From positions 1 through 41,412 of the forward strand of contig JABMSB010000086.1 in NCBI GenBank assembly GCA_013202205.1: a stretch of DNA of 41,412 nt, read 5' to 3'. Below the pieces are notes generated by a model. That model saw only the letters and a list, made by a program, of their open reading frames with translations, did not search any database and was not told where the DNA came from. This DNA is from Candidatus Omnitrophota bacterium (lineage in GTDB: Bacteria; Omnitrophota; Gorgyraeia; JABMSB01). Both the position numbers and the translations under genes were made by a program. Of this stretch, positions 9,246 to 15,957 are shown one piece after another (the first letter of the stretch is position 1; every line of letters begins with the position of its first letter).

Positions 9246-10133
9246 ATGGCAAGTTTTTGTAATATAGAAAAGATAATAAGGGGAAGGGTCCTTTTTGATG
9301 AACCGCTAAAGAAGCATACGACGTTTCGGATAGGCGGCCCTGCCAGGGTCTGGGCAGAACCGATAGACCCTAAGGATATCAAGGAGATAGTATCTTTTGC
9401 AATAGATGCCGCTATTCCGCTTGAGGTTATAGGGAACGGGAGCAATCTCCTTGTGCACGATATGGGCCTTAACAGGATAGCCATTAGTTTGAGCGCGCCG
9501 CATTTTAAAAGAGCGAAGACTGAAAAGGATTCGATACGCGTCGGAGCCGGGCTCCATATCTCCGAGATGCTCGAATATTGCTGCCAAAAGGGTTTGAGCG
9601 GTTTGGAGAGGCTTACAGGTATACCGGGCACTATCGGAGGCGCGCTGGCCATGAATGGAGGAGATATTGGCTCAAATGTAGAGGAGGTCCACACCATAAC
9701 AAAAAGCGGCCGTGAAAGGCTATTCAAACAAAAAGATATATCCTTTGGATATAGAAGGAGCGATCTCGAAGGGTTTATAATTACCGAAGCCAAGTTATCT
9801 GTCAAGCAATCAACATCAGTCGATGTAAGGGCGCTATGCAAAAAGCATCTCGATGAGAAACGGGCCACGCAGGACCTCGGATCTCTATCGGCCGGCTGCA
9901 TCTTTAAGAATCCGGAAGATATCGATCTTTCCGCGGGAGAGCTGGTAGAGTCGCTTGGGTTTAAGGGCAAGAGATGCGGGGGAGCTCTTGTTTCAGAGAA
10001 GCACGCAAATTTTATCGTCAATTCCGATGGCGCATCATTTGGTGATGTCATGGAGTTGATAGAGATGATACGCGATAAGGCCAAAGAAGAACGTTCAGTC
10101 AACTTAGAGCTCGAGGTTAAGATACTGGGATGA
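9246..10133 (+). CDS. murB: UDP-N-acetylenolpyruvoylglucosamine reductase
   Basis: FAD-dependent, NADPH-using reductase that turns enolpyruvyl-UDP-GlcNAc into UDP-MurNAc. The 295-residue protein has HTTFRIGGPA at the N-terminal FAD-binding end, GNGSNLLV near 60, and FGYRRSDLEGFI near 165 with the substrate tyrosine. SAGCIFKNP near 217 corresponds to the usual AGSxFKNP, so a cysteine stands where the proton-donating serine normally is; several bacterial MurB proteins carry this change. The stop overlaps the ddl start (ATGA). Confidence 0.96.
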   Translation: MASFCNIEKIIRGRVLFDEPLKKHTTFRIGGPARVWAEPIDPKDIKEIVSFAIDAAIPLEVIGNGSNLLVHDMGLNRIAISLSAPHFKRAKTEKDSIRVGAGLHISEMLEYCCQKGLSGLERLTGIPGTIGGALAMNGGDIGSNVEEVHTITKSGRERLFKQKDISFGYRRSDLEGFIITEAKLSVKQSTSVDVRALCKKHLDEKRATQDLGSLSAGCIFKNPEDIDLSAGELVESLGFKGKRCGGALVSEKHANFIVNSDGASFGDVMELIEMIRDKAKEERSVNLELEVKILG

Positions 10134-11071
10134 TCAAAAAGACCGACATAATAGGCATATTGGCCGGAGGCCCATCAAACGAAAGGGCAATCTCACTCAG
10201 ATCCGGTGAGGCTGTCCGGAAGGCGCTCAATGCCGAAGGTTACAGTACCGTCTTTATAGATTGCGTCGGAGATGTTAAGTCTAAGATACGAGATGCCGGG
10301 ATTTCGGTTGCCTTTATAGCGCTTCACGGCCGTTTCGGCGAAGATGGAACGGTGCAGGCTATATGTGAAGAGGTAGAGATTCCATATACAGGCTCTGGGG
10401 TAGAAGCATCGAGATTGGCGCTCGATAAGATAGCATCGAAAGAGGCCTTCGAAGATAAGGGGATTTTGGTTGCAGGCTATAAGATTTGCATAGATGGACA
10501 AGAGGCGGATTCGAGCGGCCTCGCTTTTCCCGTCGTTGTCAAACCGCAATTTGAAGGGTCATCCATAGGCCTCTCCATAGTTGAGGAAGAAAAAGATTTT
10601 GAAGATGCGCTAAAGCGGGCGTTCGAATACGGAGATAAGGTTATAGTTGAGCAATATATAAAGGGGAGAGAGATTACAGTGGGCATATTGAATGAAGAAC
10701 CCTTGCCGGTTATTCAGGTACTCCCTTGTGGTAGGAAATTTTATGATTATGAGGCAAAGTATAAGAGCCCTGATACGGAGTATATCGTACCGGCGTTGAT
10801 AGACGGGGAATCTTACCGATGCGCGCAGGATACGGCACTTAAGGCGCATACATCCCTTGGCTGCCAAGGTTTTTCACGCGTCGATATGATAATCCGGGAC
10901 GATGGAAAGATCTTTGTCCTGGAGGTCAATACGATACCCGGCCTTACCGCACGGAGCCTGTTGCCAAAAGCCGCTAAGGAAGCGGGGTATGAATTTGGCG
11001 AGCTCTGTGTAAAACTGGTAGAACTCGCGTTAAAGGAAGAGCGTTTATCATTGTCAAAAGAGCAAAGTTAG
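10130..11071 (+). CDS. ddl: D-alanine:D-alanine ligase
   Basis: ATP-grasp enzyme that makes the D-Ala-D-Ala dipeptide used by MurF. The 313 residues show AGGPSNERAISLRSG at the N-terminus, LHGRFGEDGTVQ near 64, VVKPQFEGSSIGL near 135, and VLEVNTIPGLTARSLLP near 265, the region binding metal, phosphate and the second D-alanine. Start overlaps the murB stop. The 3' end also contains the -35 hexamer of a promoter for ftsQ. Confidence 0.97.
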   Translation: MIKKTDIIGILAGGPSNERAISLRSGEAVRKALNAEGYSTVFIDCVGDVKSKIRDAGISVAFIALHGRFGEDGTVQAICEEVEIPYTGSGVEASRLALDKIASKEAFEDKGILVAGYKICIDGQEADSSGLAFPVVVKPQFEGSSIGLSIVEEEKDFEDALKRAFEYGDKVIVEQYIKGREITVGILNEEPLPVIQVLPCGRKFYDYEAKYKSPDTEYIVPALIDGESYRCAQDTALKAHTSLGCQGFSRVDMIIRDDGKIFVLEVNTIPGLTARSLLPKAAKEAGYEFGELCVKLVELALKEERLSLSKEQS

Positions 11072-11079
11072 GGTATAAT
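11051..11079 (+). promoter_or_regulatory. Sigma-70-type promoter for ftsQ-ftsA
   Basis: TTGTCA at 11051-11056, a 17-bp spacer, and TATAAT at 11074-11079. The -35 lies in the last codons of ddl and the -10 just after its stop, leaving a leader of about 55 bases before ftsQ. This allows ftsQA expression independent of the upstream mur genes. Confidence 0.75.
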
Positions 11080-11140
11080 TCTATAAAATAATATACAAGA
11101 GAGTTACCTAATCAAAATAAGAGCGAAGGGAACGGTCTAT

Positions 11141-11947
11141 ATGGCAAGGAGAAGATCGAGAAGGAAAAGGAGAAGGCAGAGAAGGAAGCTGAAGATCAAG
11201 ATAGATCTTAGAGGTATTTTTAATAAATTAAAAGAGCAGTGGGCTGCATTCGTGGTATTGGCCCTCTTGGCCGGGGTGGCATGGTTTGGATACGGTTTTC
11301 TTACAGAGTCGTCATATTTTAGGATTGAGAAGGTGGTTGTAACTCCTGCCTCTGCCCTGGATGCAATCCCTATTGAGAATATTGAAAAGAGGATAAAGGG
11401 ATATAACATGTTTGACCTCGATCTCAGGAGCTTGAGGGATTCTATCCTAAGGGGGTATCCTGAGGTCCTCAAGGTATCGGTCTACAAAAGACTTCCCAAC
11501 AAGATACAGTTGAATCTCAAAGTGCGGGAGGCCGTAGCTCAGATAAGTTCAAGCAGGTACTATCCCATCGACCGCGAAGGCGTGGTCTTAAGCGACGTAA
11601 GAAATTTTCCTTATGAGAGATTACCTGTTATAGCAGGCGTAGCGGTGCGCGGGGATCAGGTAGGCAAGGTCTTGGAGTCCGAGAGGCTGCATGTGGCATT
11701 CAGGCTCATGAATGACATAAGGGAATCCGGATTATCAGAGGACTACCGCGTAAGCATCATCGATGTTAACGACCAAAGAAATACATCATTTATGCTGGAG
11801 GGTGGTGTCAAGATCAATATGGGCCGGGGTGATTTTAAAAAAGACCTGGATAGGTTAAAAGATATATTACGACAGCCCGGCATGAAGCTCGAGGATATAC
11901 GATATATAGATATGCGTTTTAAGAACGCGGTAATAGGCCCCAGGTGA
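11141..11947 (+). CDS. ftsQ: Cell division protein FtsQ/DivIB, POTRA domain
   Basis: Bitopic inner-membrane divisome protein that links early and late division proteins. The 268 residues comprise a short cytoplasmic tail, one membrane segment (about 35-55, AAFVVLALLAGVAWFGYGF), a POTRA domain (SYFRIEKVVV... to KVSVYKRLPNKIQLNLKVREAVA, about 58-125) and a C-terminal beta domain. The tail is extremely basic: 14 of residues 3-16 are Arg, Lys, Ser or Gln and most are Arg, far more than a positive-inside signal needs. It is followed by ftsA after 4 bp. Family assignment rests on topology, the POTRA pattern and gene position. Confidence 0.9.
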   Translation: MARRRSRRKRRRQRRKLKIKIDLRGIFNKLKEQWAAFVVLALLAGVAWFGYGFLTESSYFRIEKVVVTPASALDAIPIENIEKRIKGYNMFDLDLRSLRDSILRGYPEVLKVSVYKRLPNKIQLNLKVREAVAQISSSRYYPIDREGVVLSDVRNFPYERLPVIAGVAVRGDQVGKVLESERLHVAFRLMNDIRESGLSEDYRVSIIDVNDQRNTSFMLEGGVKINMGRGDFKKDLDRLKDILRQPGMKLEDIRYIDMRFKNAVIGPR

Positions 11948-11951
11948 GGCG

Positions 11952-13028
11952 ATGCGCAAAAGATTTGCAAGTATAGACATATCAGATTCCTTAGTCTGTG
12001 CCCTCGTAGTCGAGATAGACAACCAGGGACGCCTTGAGATAACCGGTGCGGCAAGCGTATCCTCGAGGTCCGTAGTTAAGGGAGTAGTCGCGGATCAGGG
12101 AGGGCTTTCTGACACGATCAAGAAAGCTATTGAAAAGGCGAAGGGGCCGTCAGGGCAAAGGATCTTCAGCTGCACGATAAATATAAGCGGGCCCAGGCTC
12201 GATTTCAGGACTAGCCATGGTATTGCCCCGCTCCATGAGAGTTCACGCAGGGTTAAGCGTTCAGATATATCGAGGGCGATTAAGGTAGGGCGGACGATAG
12301 GCCTTGCGCCGGATATGGAAGTGGTCAATGTAATCCCGCAGACCTTTCTTCTCGACGGGGAAGGTATCATCAAGAATCCGGTAGGCATGTATGGCGTGAG
12401 ACTTGAGTGCGACATATTTATGGTGATCGCTCCGCGCACCCAGGTTGCGAATCTTGTCGAATCTGTCAATGGCGCAGGATTGAGTGTCGATTCTATATGT
12501 TTTACAGCCCTGGCAACCGCCTTTGGCGTATGTGACTGGCGGGGTAATATGCATCCCGGCAATGCAGAGAGCGCCAGCGGATTTGTGATAGTAGATGCGA
12601 AACGCGACCTGATAGATGTAGCCTATTTTAAGGACGGCTATATAAGAGCAGCTGATGCAGTGACATCTTCAGGAGATGACACGATAAGGATCGATCTCTT
12701 GACAAGAAAGATCACAGACCGTCTTGCGCATCTCAACATGCCCTCGGATTACGAACTCCTCTTATCCGGAAAAGACCTCCTGCGTGATGACCTGCTTAAT
12801 GGCCTTGAGACATCTTTGGGTAAATCCCCCCGCATAGCCACGTTATTCGAGGCTAATGGCGATAGCGAGATATTGACCAACCCCATCTACACAACCGCCC
12901 TCGGGCTTATCCGATACAGGATCGAATCAGCAAAGAGGACGCCGTTTATCCCGCAGCTTCACCTGCAGCGCCCCCTCGTAACCCGCCTAACCGAAAGAGT
13001 CACCACCTTCCTCGAAGACTACTTCTAA
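11952..13028 (+). CDS. ftsA: FtsA-like actin-family division protein with degenerate ATP site
   Basis: FtsA normally tethers FtsZ to the membrane through an ATP-dependent actin fold and a C-terminal amphipathic helix. The N-terminal half is clearly FtsA: SSRSVVKGVV near 37-46, the 1C-subdomain segment, VIPQTFLLDGEGIIKNPVGM at 128-146, and CFTALATAFGV. The nucleotide site is not preserved. Phosphate-1 reads SIDISDSLVCALV (8-20) instead of the usual D/E-IGTxK form. Phosphate-2 reads VDAKRDLIDVA (214-224) instead of VDIGGGTTDIA. The adenosine loop reads LLLSGKDLL (269-277) instead of LTGGxxxxxG. At 358 residues it is shorter than the usual 400-420, with the loss falling mainly between about 250 and 268. 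The C-terminus RVTTFLEDYF keeps the membrane-anchor character. ftsZ does not follow. Confidence 0.88.
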   Translation: MRKRFASIDISDSLVCALVVEIDNQGRLEITGAASVSSRSVVKGVVADQGGLSDTIKKAIEKAKGPSGQRIFSCTINISGPRLDFRTSHGIAPLHESSRRVKRSDISRAIKVGRTIGLAPDMEVVNVIPQTFLLDGEGIIKNPVGMYGVRLECDIFMVIAPRTQVANLVESVNGAGLSVDSICFTALATAFGVCDWRGNMHPGNAESASGFVIVDAKRDLIDVAYFKDGYIRAADAVTSSGDDTIRIDLLTRKITDRLAHLNMPSDYELLLSGKDLLRDDLLNGLETSLGKSPRIATLFEANGDSEILTNPIYTTALGLIRYRIESAKRTPFIPQLHLQRPLVTRLTERVTTFLEDYF

Positions 13029-13097
13029 CCCCACCCCAAGACGTTTCTCAACTCAATCGGAGATCTGCCCCAAACTCAATTGGAGATCTGTCCCCCC
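13029..13097 (+). repeat. Repeat copy A (left arm of island)
   Basis: Begins at the base after the ftsA stop. The unit holds CCCCACCCCAAGACGTTTCT and then two tandem 23-bp units (from 13050 and 13073) of the form AACTCAATYGGAGATCTGYC. Copy B at 13790-13856 is its reverse complement, with 3 mismatches over 67 bp and the first 52 bp identical. Copy C is at 22391-22458. The form resembles small REP- or MITE-like elements moved in trans; no transposase is present in the window. Confidence 0.9.
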
Positions 13098-13151
13098 AGT
13101 TATCCACAGGCGTGGCTCATGCTTAAGCCTGCACCACGGGTGTGGATAACT
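13098..13151 (+). repeat. Hairpin with two inverted consensus DnaA boxes
   Basis: Left arm 13098-13115 (AGTTATCCACAGGCGTGG) and right arm 13134-13151 (CCACGGGTGTGGATAACT) pair over 18 positions with a 2-base internal mismatch. The 18-base loop contains the palindrome GCTTAAGC. Each arm contains an exact DnaA box: TTATCCACA at 13100-13108 and its complement TGTGGATAA at 13141-13149. A near-match (CGTGGATAA) lies at 13762-13770. Whether DnaA binds here is inference. Confidence 0.75.
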
Positions 13152-13162
13152 ATGAAATTTTC

Positions 13163-13191
13163 TTGCATTGCATTGAGTATGAAGGTATAAT
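13163..13191 (+). promoter_or_regulatory. Promoter of the island pilin, giving a near-leaderless mRNA
   Basis: TTGCAT at 13163-13168, exactly 17 bp, then TATAAT at 13186-13191. The ATG of the pilin is at 13200, only 8 bases after the -10, so the expected transcription start (about 13197-13199) is at or next to the start codon. No Shine-Dalgarno sequence is possible between them. Confidence 0.75.
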
Positions 13192-13199
13192 AATTCTGT

Positions 13200-13682
13200 A
13201 TGAAAAAGTCATTCACCCTAATAGAGCTTCTTATAGTAGTTCTCATCGTAGGTATACTCGCTACTGTGGCATTGCCGCAGTATCAGAAGGTGGTAGAGAA
13301 GGCGAGGTGGGCACAAGCCGTCTCGACTTTAGGGGCCATATACAGAGCCCAGGAGGCCTACTATCTGGAACATGGCGACTATCAGGAATTCACGGGCGAC
13401 ACTGACGCGAATCACGAGCCGTATGGTTTGTATTTAGAACTTAAGCCATTAGATATCTGTACCACCTGCTGTACTAAACCTAGGCATTGGGGAGACGATT
13501 ATTTTAGTTACCAATCTCACGATGGATGGGGTGCCCCTTTATATACTGATGGTTGGAATTGCTTGGCCTCGCCACACCAGTGGGGACATACCCCCATAAT
13601 AGGACTCCAGCTATTGATAGACTTTTCAGAAAACAAACTCAAGATGCGCAACCACGATGGAGTCACCTGGGACGATTATTAA
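13200..13682 (+). CDS. Type IV pilin-like / type II secretion pseudopilin protein
   Basis: 160-residue class-III prepilin. The very short leader MKKS is followed by FTLIELLIVVLIVGILATVALPQ, with Glu at +5 after the presumed cleavage between Ser4 and Phe5 and the usual hydrophobic N-terminal helix. The next segment (VVEKARWAQAVSTLGAIYRAQEAYYLEHGDY) is the alpha-helical spine of PilE/ComGC-type pilins. The globular part is rich in Trp, His and Tyr, with cysteines at 87, 90, 91 and 121 (a CTTCC cluster) that could form disulfides. Ser at -1 is unusual, since the prepilin peptidase prefers Gly. The gene lies alone between inverted repeats, far from the pilus cluster at 31.8-41.4 kb. Its role (minor pilin or pseudopilin) is unknown. 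Confidence 0.85.
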   Translation: MKKSFTLIELLIVVLIVGILATVALPQYQKVVEKARWAQAVSTLGAIYRAQEAYYLEHGDYQEFTGDTDANHEPYGLYLELKPLDICTTCCTKPRHWGDDYFSYQSHDGWGAPLYTDGWNCLASPHQWGHTPIIGLQLLIDFSENKLKMRNHDGVTWDDY

Positions 13683-13789
13683 TAACCTCTAGTACCATTT
13701 AGGATTTCCGCTTCAACCTGTCCCTCCATATCCCGACCTTTTAATCAAGATAAAATTTTAACGTGGATAAGTATACCGTTATAATCCCA

Positions 13790-13856
13790 GGGGACACTTC
13801 TCCGATTGAGTTTGGGGCAGATCTCCGATTGAGTTGAGAAACGTCTTGGGGTGGGG
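13790..13856 (-). repeat. Repeat copy B (right arm of island)
   Basis: Reverse complement of copy A over 67 bp with 3 mismatches (64/67). The outer 52 bp, containing the GACGTTTCTCAACTCAATCG core, are identical. Its outer end is 10 bp before the -35 of the yggS promoter. With copy A it frames 13029-13856. Confidence 0.9.
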
Positions 13857-13866
13857 TGGATCTTGC

Positions 13867-13895
13867 TTGACAGGGGGTGGTTTCTGTGCTATATT
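13867..13895 (+). promoter_or_regulatory. Strong promoter for yggS and following genes
   Basis: TTGACA at 13867-13872, 17-bp spacer, TATATT at 13890-13895. The ATG chosen for yggS is at 13907, so the predicted leader is about 5 bases, another near-leaderless transcript. A GTG at 13877, in frame with yggS, lies inside this promoter and cannot be the start if the promoter is real. Confidence 0.75.
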
Positions 13896-13906
13896 TTAGT
13901 GCCAAA

Positions 13907-14584
13907 ATGATTAAGGATAATCTAAAGTCTGTTAAGTCCCGCATAAAGAGTGCGGCTGTGAAGGCAGGGAGGAATCCCGATGAGATCATTTTGGTCTGTG
14001 TAACCAAATCGCGCGATCTCTCTCTGATAGAAGAAGCCTTCGAGGCAGGGATAACAGATATCGGAGAGAATCGGGTACAGGAAGCACTCACTAAATATGG
14101 CCAAATCACAAAACCCCTCAAATGGCACCTTGTCGGTCACCTCCAGCGAAATAAGGCCAAAGACGCAGCACGGATATTCGATATCATCCATTCAGTGGAT
14201 AGCGTACTATTAGCAGATAAGATAAATAAAGAATGTAATATATTAAATAAGAATATAGAGGTGCTCGTCCAGCTCAATGTGGCTGAAGAAGATGCCAAGT
14301 TTGGGATGGGTGCTGAAGAGCTTAGGCCTTTTCTAAAAGAGGTCAGCATTTTCGAGCATATTAAGATAATGGGCCTTATGATGATCGCACCCCTGGTTTC
14401 AGATCCGGAAAGTGCGCGTCCCTACTTCAGGAAGATGAAAGAGATCTTTGAGAGCCTCAAAAAAGAGAATTTGCCGAAGATCGAGATGCAATATTTATCG
14501 ATGGGCATGTCCGGTGACTTTGAGGTGGCAATAGAAGAAGGCGCTAATATGGTGCGCATAGGAACTGCGATATTCGAAGGTTAA
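13907..14584 (+). CDS. yggS: PLP-binding protein YggS/YlmE (PLP homeostasis)
   Basis: Single-domain, alanine-racemase-like TIM barrel that binds pyridoxal phosphate and helps B6 and amino-acid homeostasis; no catalytic reaction is established for the family. The protein starts [13 protein letters not shown]. The PLP lysine lies in [10 protein letters not shown], and further family segments are [26 protein letters not shown], and the C-terminal [28 protein letters not shown]-like block that cups the phosphate. ATG 13907 was preferred over the upstream GTG at 13877 because of the promoter position and because family members begin here, giving 225 residues. In many bacteria it follows ftsZ; here the inverted-repeat island stands in between. 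Confidence 0.94.
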   Translation: [225 protein letters not shown]

Positions 14585-14602
14585 TTAACAATAGGTGACT
14601 AT

Positions 14603-15409
14603 ATGAAACGAATAGGTATTATCGGTTGTGGTAACATGGGAGAAGCCCTGATAAGAGGGATCTTGTCAAGGGGGCTTGTAAATAAGAGAGATATCTTTGT
14701 CCATGATCTCAGAAAGTCCCGCGTTTCACTCATGAAGCGCTGTTACGGTGTTAAGACGAAACCTTCCAGTAACGACCTGATTAAATCATGTCAGACGATC
14801 ATAGTCGCGGTGAAGCCGCAGAATATAGGGCTTCTCTTAACTCACGCAAGAGCTGTTTTGAATAAGACAAAACTCCTCATTTCTATAGCAGCGGGTGTCG
14901 ATATAAATAGCCTATTTCACCTAAGCGGCGGCCATACCCAGATAACGAGAGTTATGCCCAATATGCCTGCTTTAGTAGGCAGCGGTGTATCTGCTTTAGC
15001 ATTCAGCCGGGGGGTTAAACCCGGAAAAAAGAAGTTGGCCAGGTCTATATTCGGCTCGGTCGGCGAAGTAATCGAAGTCAAAGAAGATCTACTCGATGCG
15101 GTTACTGCCATATCAGGAAGCGGGCCGGCGTACTTCTTCTATCTGGTAGAGGTTTTGCTAAAATACGGCCTCGATGCAGGGATCAAACGCGCCGATGCCC
15201 AAAAACTCGCGGTCTATACAGCGCTCGGCAGTGGTGAGGCCCTTGCAAAGACAGGGATATCGGCCGAGAAGCTTCGCAGTATGGTTACATCGAAACGCGG
15301 TACTACCGAGGCCGCCTTCAAGGTCTTCAAGAGATACGGACTGGGCAAGACACTTAAACAGGGTATACGTGCAGCTGAGAGACGGGCTCGTCAGTTAAGA
15401 GGAGGGTAA
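14603..15409 (+). CDS. proC: Pyrroline-5-carboxylate reductase
   Basis: Cytosolic NAD(P)H-dependent reductase for the last step of proline synthesis. The 268 residues have the Rossmann loop GIIGCGNMGEALIRGIL at the N-terminus, AVKPQN near 72, and the family block AISGSGPAYFFYLVEVL near 170. The C-terminal substrate segment reads LRSMVTSKRGTTEAAF near 228, where most ProC proteins have TSPGGTT, so the Pro-Gly pair is replaced by Lys-Arg. It follows yggS by 18 bp; the yggS-proC-yggT order is common. Confidence 0.95.
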   Translation: MKRIGIIGCGNMGEALIRGILSRGLVNKRDIFVHDLRKSRVSLMKRCYGVKTKPSSNDLIKSCQTIIVAVKPQNIGLLLTHARAVLNKTKLLISIAAGVDINSLFHLSGGHTQITRVMPNMPALVGSGVSALAFSRGVKPGKKKLARSIFGSVGEVIEVKEDLLDAVTAISGSGPAYFFYLVEVLLKYGLDAGIKRADAQKLAVYTALGSGEALAKTGISAEKLRSMVTSKRGTTEAAFKVFKRYGLGKTLKQGIRAAERRARQLRGG

Positions 15410-15413
15410 GGAG

Positions 15414-15725
15414 ATGTTCATAGCAGGGAACTTTATTGCGGCAATAGCGGGTGTACTAAGCATGATCATAAATATCGCATGGTGGCTCATTATCATAAGG
15501 GCGCTTATAAGTTGGGTGAACCCGGATCCGAATAATCCAATAGTCCAATTTTTATATGGGGCTACAGAACCGATGCTCTATCCTTTTAGGCGTTTAATGC
15601 AGCGTATAATACCCGGCTATGGCATAGGATTGGACCTTTCGCCGATCTTGGCGATATTGACACTCTTTTTCATAAGGCAATTTTTAGTGGCTACGCTCTT
15701 TGATCTGAGCCGTGTATTGAGATGA
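15414..15725 (+). CDS. yggT: YggT family membrane protein (YlmG-like)
   Basis: 103 residues with two hydrophobic segments (about 5-27 and 75-95) around the conserved loop SWVNPDPNNPIVQFLYGATEP and PFRRLMQRIIP, which is the YGGT signature. Relatives are small inner-membrane proteins encoded beside division genes and are linked to division or membrane organisation in cyanobacteria, plastids and Gram-positives; biochemical function is not settled. It overlaps the next gene by 4 bases (ATGA). Confidence 0.92.
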   Translation: MFIAGNFIAAIAGVLSMIINIAWWLIIIRALISWVNPDPNNPIVQFLYGATEPMLYPFRRLMQRIIPGYGIGLDLSPILAILTLFFIRQFLVATLFDLSRVLR

Positions 15726-15943
15726 GACTGAAGGTGCGTGTAGTGCCGCGTTCTGCCAAGAATGCGCTTTTACGCAGGGAGGATGGTTCTTACAGGGCAC
15801 GCCTCAACGCGCCACCGGTCGATGGTAAAGCGAATATAGCGCTCATCGATCTCGTCTCTGAAAAATTTAAGGTGAAACGATCCGCAGTTAAGATAGTCAG
15901 CGGCCATAAAGCAAGAGACAAGGTAGTCAAAATAACAAAATAA
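15722..15943 (+). CDS. yggU: DUF167 / YggU family protein
   Basis: 73-residue soluble protein. The family core is clear: RVVPRSAKNALLR, YRARLNAPPVDGKANIALIDLV, and VSGHKARDKVVKI. Function is unknown; it often travels with yggS and yggT. Start ATG overlaps the yggT stop. Confidence 0.93.
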   Translation: MRLKVRVVPRSAKNALLRREDGSYRARLNAPPVDGKANIALIDLVSEKFKVKRSAVKIVSGHKARDKVVKITK

Positions 15944-15957
15944 TGAGGGATATTTAG

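Noticed and set aside
9206-10102. 298-codon open frame on the minus strand over murB
   Set aside because: It is antisense to nearly the whole of murB, shows no recognisable domain and is low in complexity (Ser/Ile/Leu rich), as expected from a shadow of a codon-biased gene.
13050-13095. Tandem 23-bp units as a CRISPR array
   Set aside because: Only two units per site, directly adjacent without spacers, and repeated at three places as part of a longer element; no cas gene nearby.
13098-13151. Chromosomal replication origin
   Set aside because: Only two exact DnaA boxes and one near-match, no AT-rich unwinding region and no dnaA, dnaN or gidA nearby.
13142-13405. 87-codon forward frame overlapping the island pilin
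   Set aside because: Its start is inside the DnaA-box hairpin and upstream of the predicted promoter, it has no motif, and it conflicts with the clear prepilin frame.
13877-13906. GTG start adding ten codons to yggS
   Set aside because: The codons lie in the spacer and -10 of a consensus promoter, and YggS proteins begin at the ATG at 13907.
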